Below are positions 5,177 through 7,522 of a DNA stretch of 7,522 nt, piece after piece; positions within the stretch are counted from its first letter, which is position 1; each line of letters opens with the position of its first letter. The position numbers were made by a program, and so were the translations under genes. This stretch comes from Acholeplasmataceae bacterium (GTDB taxonomy: Bacteria > Bacillota_I > Bacilli_A > ML615J-28 > CAG-698), in contig DUVT01000016.1 of the NCBI GenBank assembly GCA_012840905.1, forward strand, positions 1-7,522, read 5' to 3'. The notes under the pieces were generated by a model. It had not been told where the DNA came from. It made no database searches and was given only the letters and a program-made list of their open reading frames with translations.

Positions 5177-7522
5177 TTGAGCTGGAAAAATGTCGTTTAC
5201 GGAAAAAATCGCGTGCGTAGAAATTACTCACGTGTACAAACAAATGTAGAGCTTCCTGATTTAGTAGAAGTTCAAACTAAATCTTTTAAATGGTTTATCG
5301 AAACTGGTTTAAAAGAGTTATTCGAAGAGTTTTCACCGATTCGAGATCACGGGGAAAGACTCGAATTATATTTTGAAAACTATGAATTTGAGGAGCCGAA
5401 GTATTCAATACCTGAGGCTAAACGAAAAGATGTAACTTATTCGTGTCCTCTCAAAGCAGAAGTTCTTTTAAGAGATAATGAAACTGGCGAAATAAAACAG
5501 GAAAAGTTATTCTTGGGTGATTTCCCAATGATGACTCCTACTGGGACTTTTGTTATCAATGGTGCTGAACGTGTAGTTGTATCACAAATTATTCGTTCTG
5601 CAGGTGTATTCTTCTCGAAGACTGTTGATAAGAAAAGTGGTCAAGTTCAGTTTTATGGTCAAGTAATTCCTACTCGCGGTGCTTGGATTGAATTTGAATT
5701 AGGTAGTAGAGATATATGGTATGCGAAATTAGATCGCTCCAAGAAAATCCCATTAACTACTTTCTTAAGAGCAATGGGGTTAAATTCAAATCGAGATATA
5801 ATTAGTTTATATGGCACTAGTGATTTCATGGCGAATACTTTAGATAAAGATGAAGCTTTTGGATCCGATGACGCCCTTGAACAATTATACGACAAACTAA
5901 GACCGGGTGAAAAAGCAACACCAGAAAACGCAAGAGCGTATTTATGTAGTAGGTTATTTGATACACGTAGATATGATCTAGCTAGCGTTGGTAGATATAA
6001 AGTTAATAAGAAGTTAGATGTATTTGAAAGAGTTGCTGCAGTTGGTTATGGCCAAGTTAGGTTAGCAACTGATATAGTTGATAAAGAAACAGGAGAAATC
6101 TTATATCCTGCTGATACTGTATTAACTAGAGAGGTTGTAGAAGAATTAAGTAAAAAACGTGAATTACTTCGTCAAACATTTGAATATGAACAAATGCTTG
6201 AAGGTAATAGTGTTACGTTTGAAATCTTAGAAGTTAAGTATTATGATTCACACGGTGAAGAAGTTACAGCGAAAATCGTTGGTAACGACCAAAGTGAAAC
6301 AGCAAATCATATTACTTTATCAGATATTCTTGCATCTGTATCTTATTACATAAACTTACACCAAGGTGTTGGTAAGATTGATGATATTGACCATTTAGGA
6401 AATAGAAGACTAAGATTAATTGGCGAATTATTACAAAACCAATTTAGAATTGGTTTAACAAAAATGGAGAAAAATGTTCGCGATAAGATGTCAACTGCAA
6501 GTGACTATCGTAATATTGTTCCTCAAAACTTAATTAATATTAGAACTCTTACTTCCTCAATTAGAGAGTTCTTCGGAAGCAGCCAATTATCACAATTCAT
6601 GGACCAAGTAAATCCACTTTCTGAGTTAACAAATAAGCGAAGAATAAGTGCGCTTGGTGCAGGGGGACTTGCAAGAGACCGCGCAGGATTCGAAGTACGT
6701 GACGTTCATACTTCCCACTATGGAAGAATATGTCCAATCGAAACTCCAGAAGGTCAAAACATTGGGTTAATTAACTCACTTGCAACTTATGCACGTGTTG
6801 ACCAATACGGATTTATTGAAACTCCATATTTAGTTGTAAAACAAGAAGAAGGAAAAACAATTATTACAGACGAAATAGTTTACTTAACTGCTGACAAAGA
6901 AGAAGAATATTATATTTGTCAAGCTAACATTAAGATAAAGAATCAAAACGAAATTGCTGACGAAGTTGTTATTGCTCGTTATCAAGGAGATACATTTGAA
7001 ATTCCAAGAGATAAGATCAATTTAATGGACGTTAGTCCAAAACAAATTGTTTCTGTTTCTACTGCATGTATTCCATTCCTTGAACATGACGACGCTAACC
7101 GTGCGCTAATGGGTGCAAACATGCAACGTCAAGCAATCCCTCTATTAATTCCTGAAGCTGCTTATGTTGCAACTGGTATCGAAGCTAAAGCTGCAAAAGA
7201 TTCAGGTGTAGCAGTAGTAAGTGATGTTGAGGGAATTGTTGAGTTTGTTGATGCGAAGAAAGTTCTCGTTAGAACAAATAATGGTGACATAAAGCGTTAC
7301 GACTTAATTAAGTTTGAAAGATCTAACCACTCTACATTGGTTAACCAAAAACCAATCGTAAAACGTGGTGAGAAAATTAAAGTTGGTGACATTATTGCCG
7401 ATGGTGCAAGTATGGACCAAGGTGAAATGGCACTTGGACGTAACGTTGTTATTGCCTTTATGACATGGCATGGTTATAACTACGAAGATGCTATTATTAT
7501 GAGTGAACGTTTAGTTCAAGAT
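5177..7522 (+). CDS. rpoB: DNA-directed RNA polymerase beta subunit (3' end beyond window)
   Basis: The beta subunit forms one side of the RNA polymerase active-site cleft. The window holds 782 codons of an expected roughly 1200; the frame is open to the last base. The start is TTG at 5177: GAGGTGG (5164-5170) lies 6 nt upstream, no in-frame ATG fits, and B. subtilis rpoB also uses TTG. Visible landmarks are GDFPMMTPTGTFVINGAERVV (about 115-135, as two blocks), DDIDHLGNRR, rifampicin cluster I FFGSSQLSQFMDQVNP (465-480) onward, CPIETPEG (519-526), and GRNVVIAFMTWHGYNYEDAII near the end. Residue 486 is Asn where rifampicin-sensitive bacteria have His (E. coli 526). Ala495, Ala499 and Gln527 replace near-invariant Pro, Thr and Pro. 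rpoC is expected downstream. Confidence 0.97.
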   Translation, partial: MSWKNVVYGKNRVRRNYSRVQTNVELPDLVEVQTKSFKWFIETGLKELFEEFSPIRDHGERLELYFENYEFEEPKYSIPEAKRKDVTYSCPLKAEVLLRDNETGEIKQEKLFLGDFPMMTPTGTFVINGAERVVVSQIIRSAGVFFSKTVDKKSGQVQFYGQVIPTRGAWIEFELGSRDIWYAKLDRSKKIPLTTFLRAMGLNSNRDIISLYGTSDFMANTLDKDEAFGSDDALEQLYDKLRPGEKATPENARAYLCSRLFDTRRYDLASVGRYKVNKKLDVFERVAAVGYGQVRLATDIVDKETGEILYPADTVLTREVVEELSKKRELLRQTFEYEQMLEGNSVTFEILEVKYYDSHGEEVTAKIVGNDQSETANHITLSDILASVSYYINLHQGVGKIDDIDHLGNRRLRLIGELLQNQFRIGLTKMEKNVRDKMSTASDYRNIVPQNLINIRTLTSSIREFFGSSQLSQFMDQVNPLSELTNKRRISALGAGGLARDRAGFEVRDVHTSHYGRICPIETPEGQNIGLINSLATYARVDQYGFIETPYLVVKQEEGKTIITDEIVYLTADKEEEYYICQANIKIKNQNEIADEVVIARYQGDTFEIPRDKINLMDVSPKQIVSVSTACIPFLEHDDANRALMGANMQRQAIPLLIPEAAYVATGIEAKAAKDSGVAVVSDVEGIVEFVDAKKVLVRTNNGDIKRYDLIKFERSNHSTLVNQKPIVKRGEKIKVGDIIADGASMDQGEMALGRNVVIAFMTWHGYNYEDAIIMSERLVQD

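Noticed and set aside
5659..5895. Open frame of 78 codons on the - strand within rpoB
   Set aside because: It lies wholly inside the conserved rpoB reading frame and has no recognisable features.

Overview
The window is an AT-rich chromosomal segment carrying the classic ribosomal-protein/RNA-polymerase cluster of low-GC Gram-positive bacteria, in the order rplK, rplA, rplJ, rplL, a ybxB-type methyltransferase and rpoB (cut by the window end). All genes are on the + strand. TGG is used for Trp and no in-frame TGA was seen, so a standard or code-11 reading fits. The strong Shine-Dalgarno sites, AT-rich intergenic DNA and L10-leader attenuator fit Bacilli. The rifampicin-site Asn in RpoB is typical of Mollicutes. 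A deep Bacilli/Mollicutes-related lineage that keeps the standard code (for example Acholeplasma-, Izemoplasma- or Haloplasma-like) is the best guess, by inference only.

Layout. Positions 1-316 are AT-rich DNA with no gene that I can support; secE/nusG are not directly upstream of rplK as they are in Bacillus. A good sigma-A-type promoter (317-345) drives rplK-rplA. Two RNA elements that copy the L1-binding site of 23S rRNA lie before rplK and before rplA. An L10 leader with a terminator and a competing antiterminator (1723-1837) precedes rplJ-rplL, and a strong terminator (2752-2785) closes this block.

Between rplL and ybxB sits an insert relative to the Bacillus order. First comes a self-contained cobalamin-controlled unit: consensus promoter (2873-2901), cobalamin riboswitch (2911-3094), an expression platform that can mask the ribosome binding site, a small DUF4430 (transcobalamin-C-terminal-like) lipoprotein, and a perfect terminator (3546-3580). 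It is followed by a divergent Lgt-family membrane protein whose 3' end overlaps the ybxB-type methyltransferase gene. rpoB then starts at a TTG codon behind its own strong promoter (5083-5111).

How it fits together. The translation-apparatus genes appear to be autoregulated by their own products (L1 and L10). Terminators and promoters split the cluster into at least three or four transcription units. The most unusual part is the vitamin B12-responsive lipoprotein cassette placed inside the cluster next to an Lgt homologue that lacks several residues needed by true Lgt. The riboswitch can be read to base-pair level as a translational OFF switch: loop-loop contact, antisequestering hairpin and RBS-sequestering hairpin are mutually exclusive.
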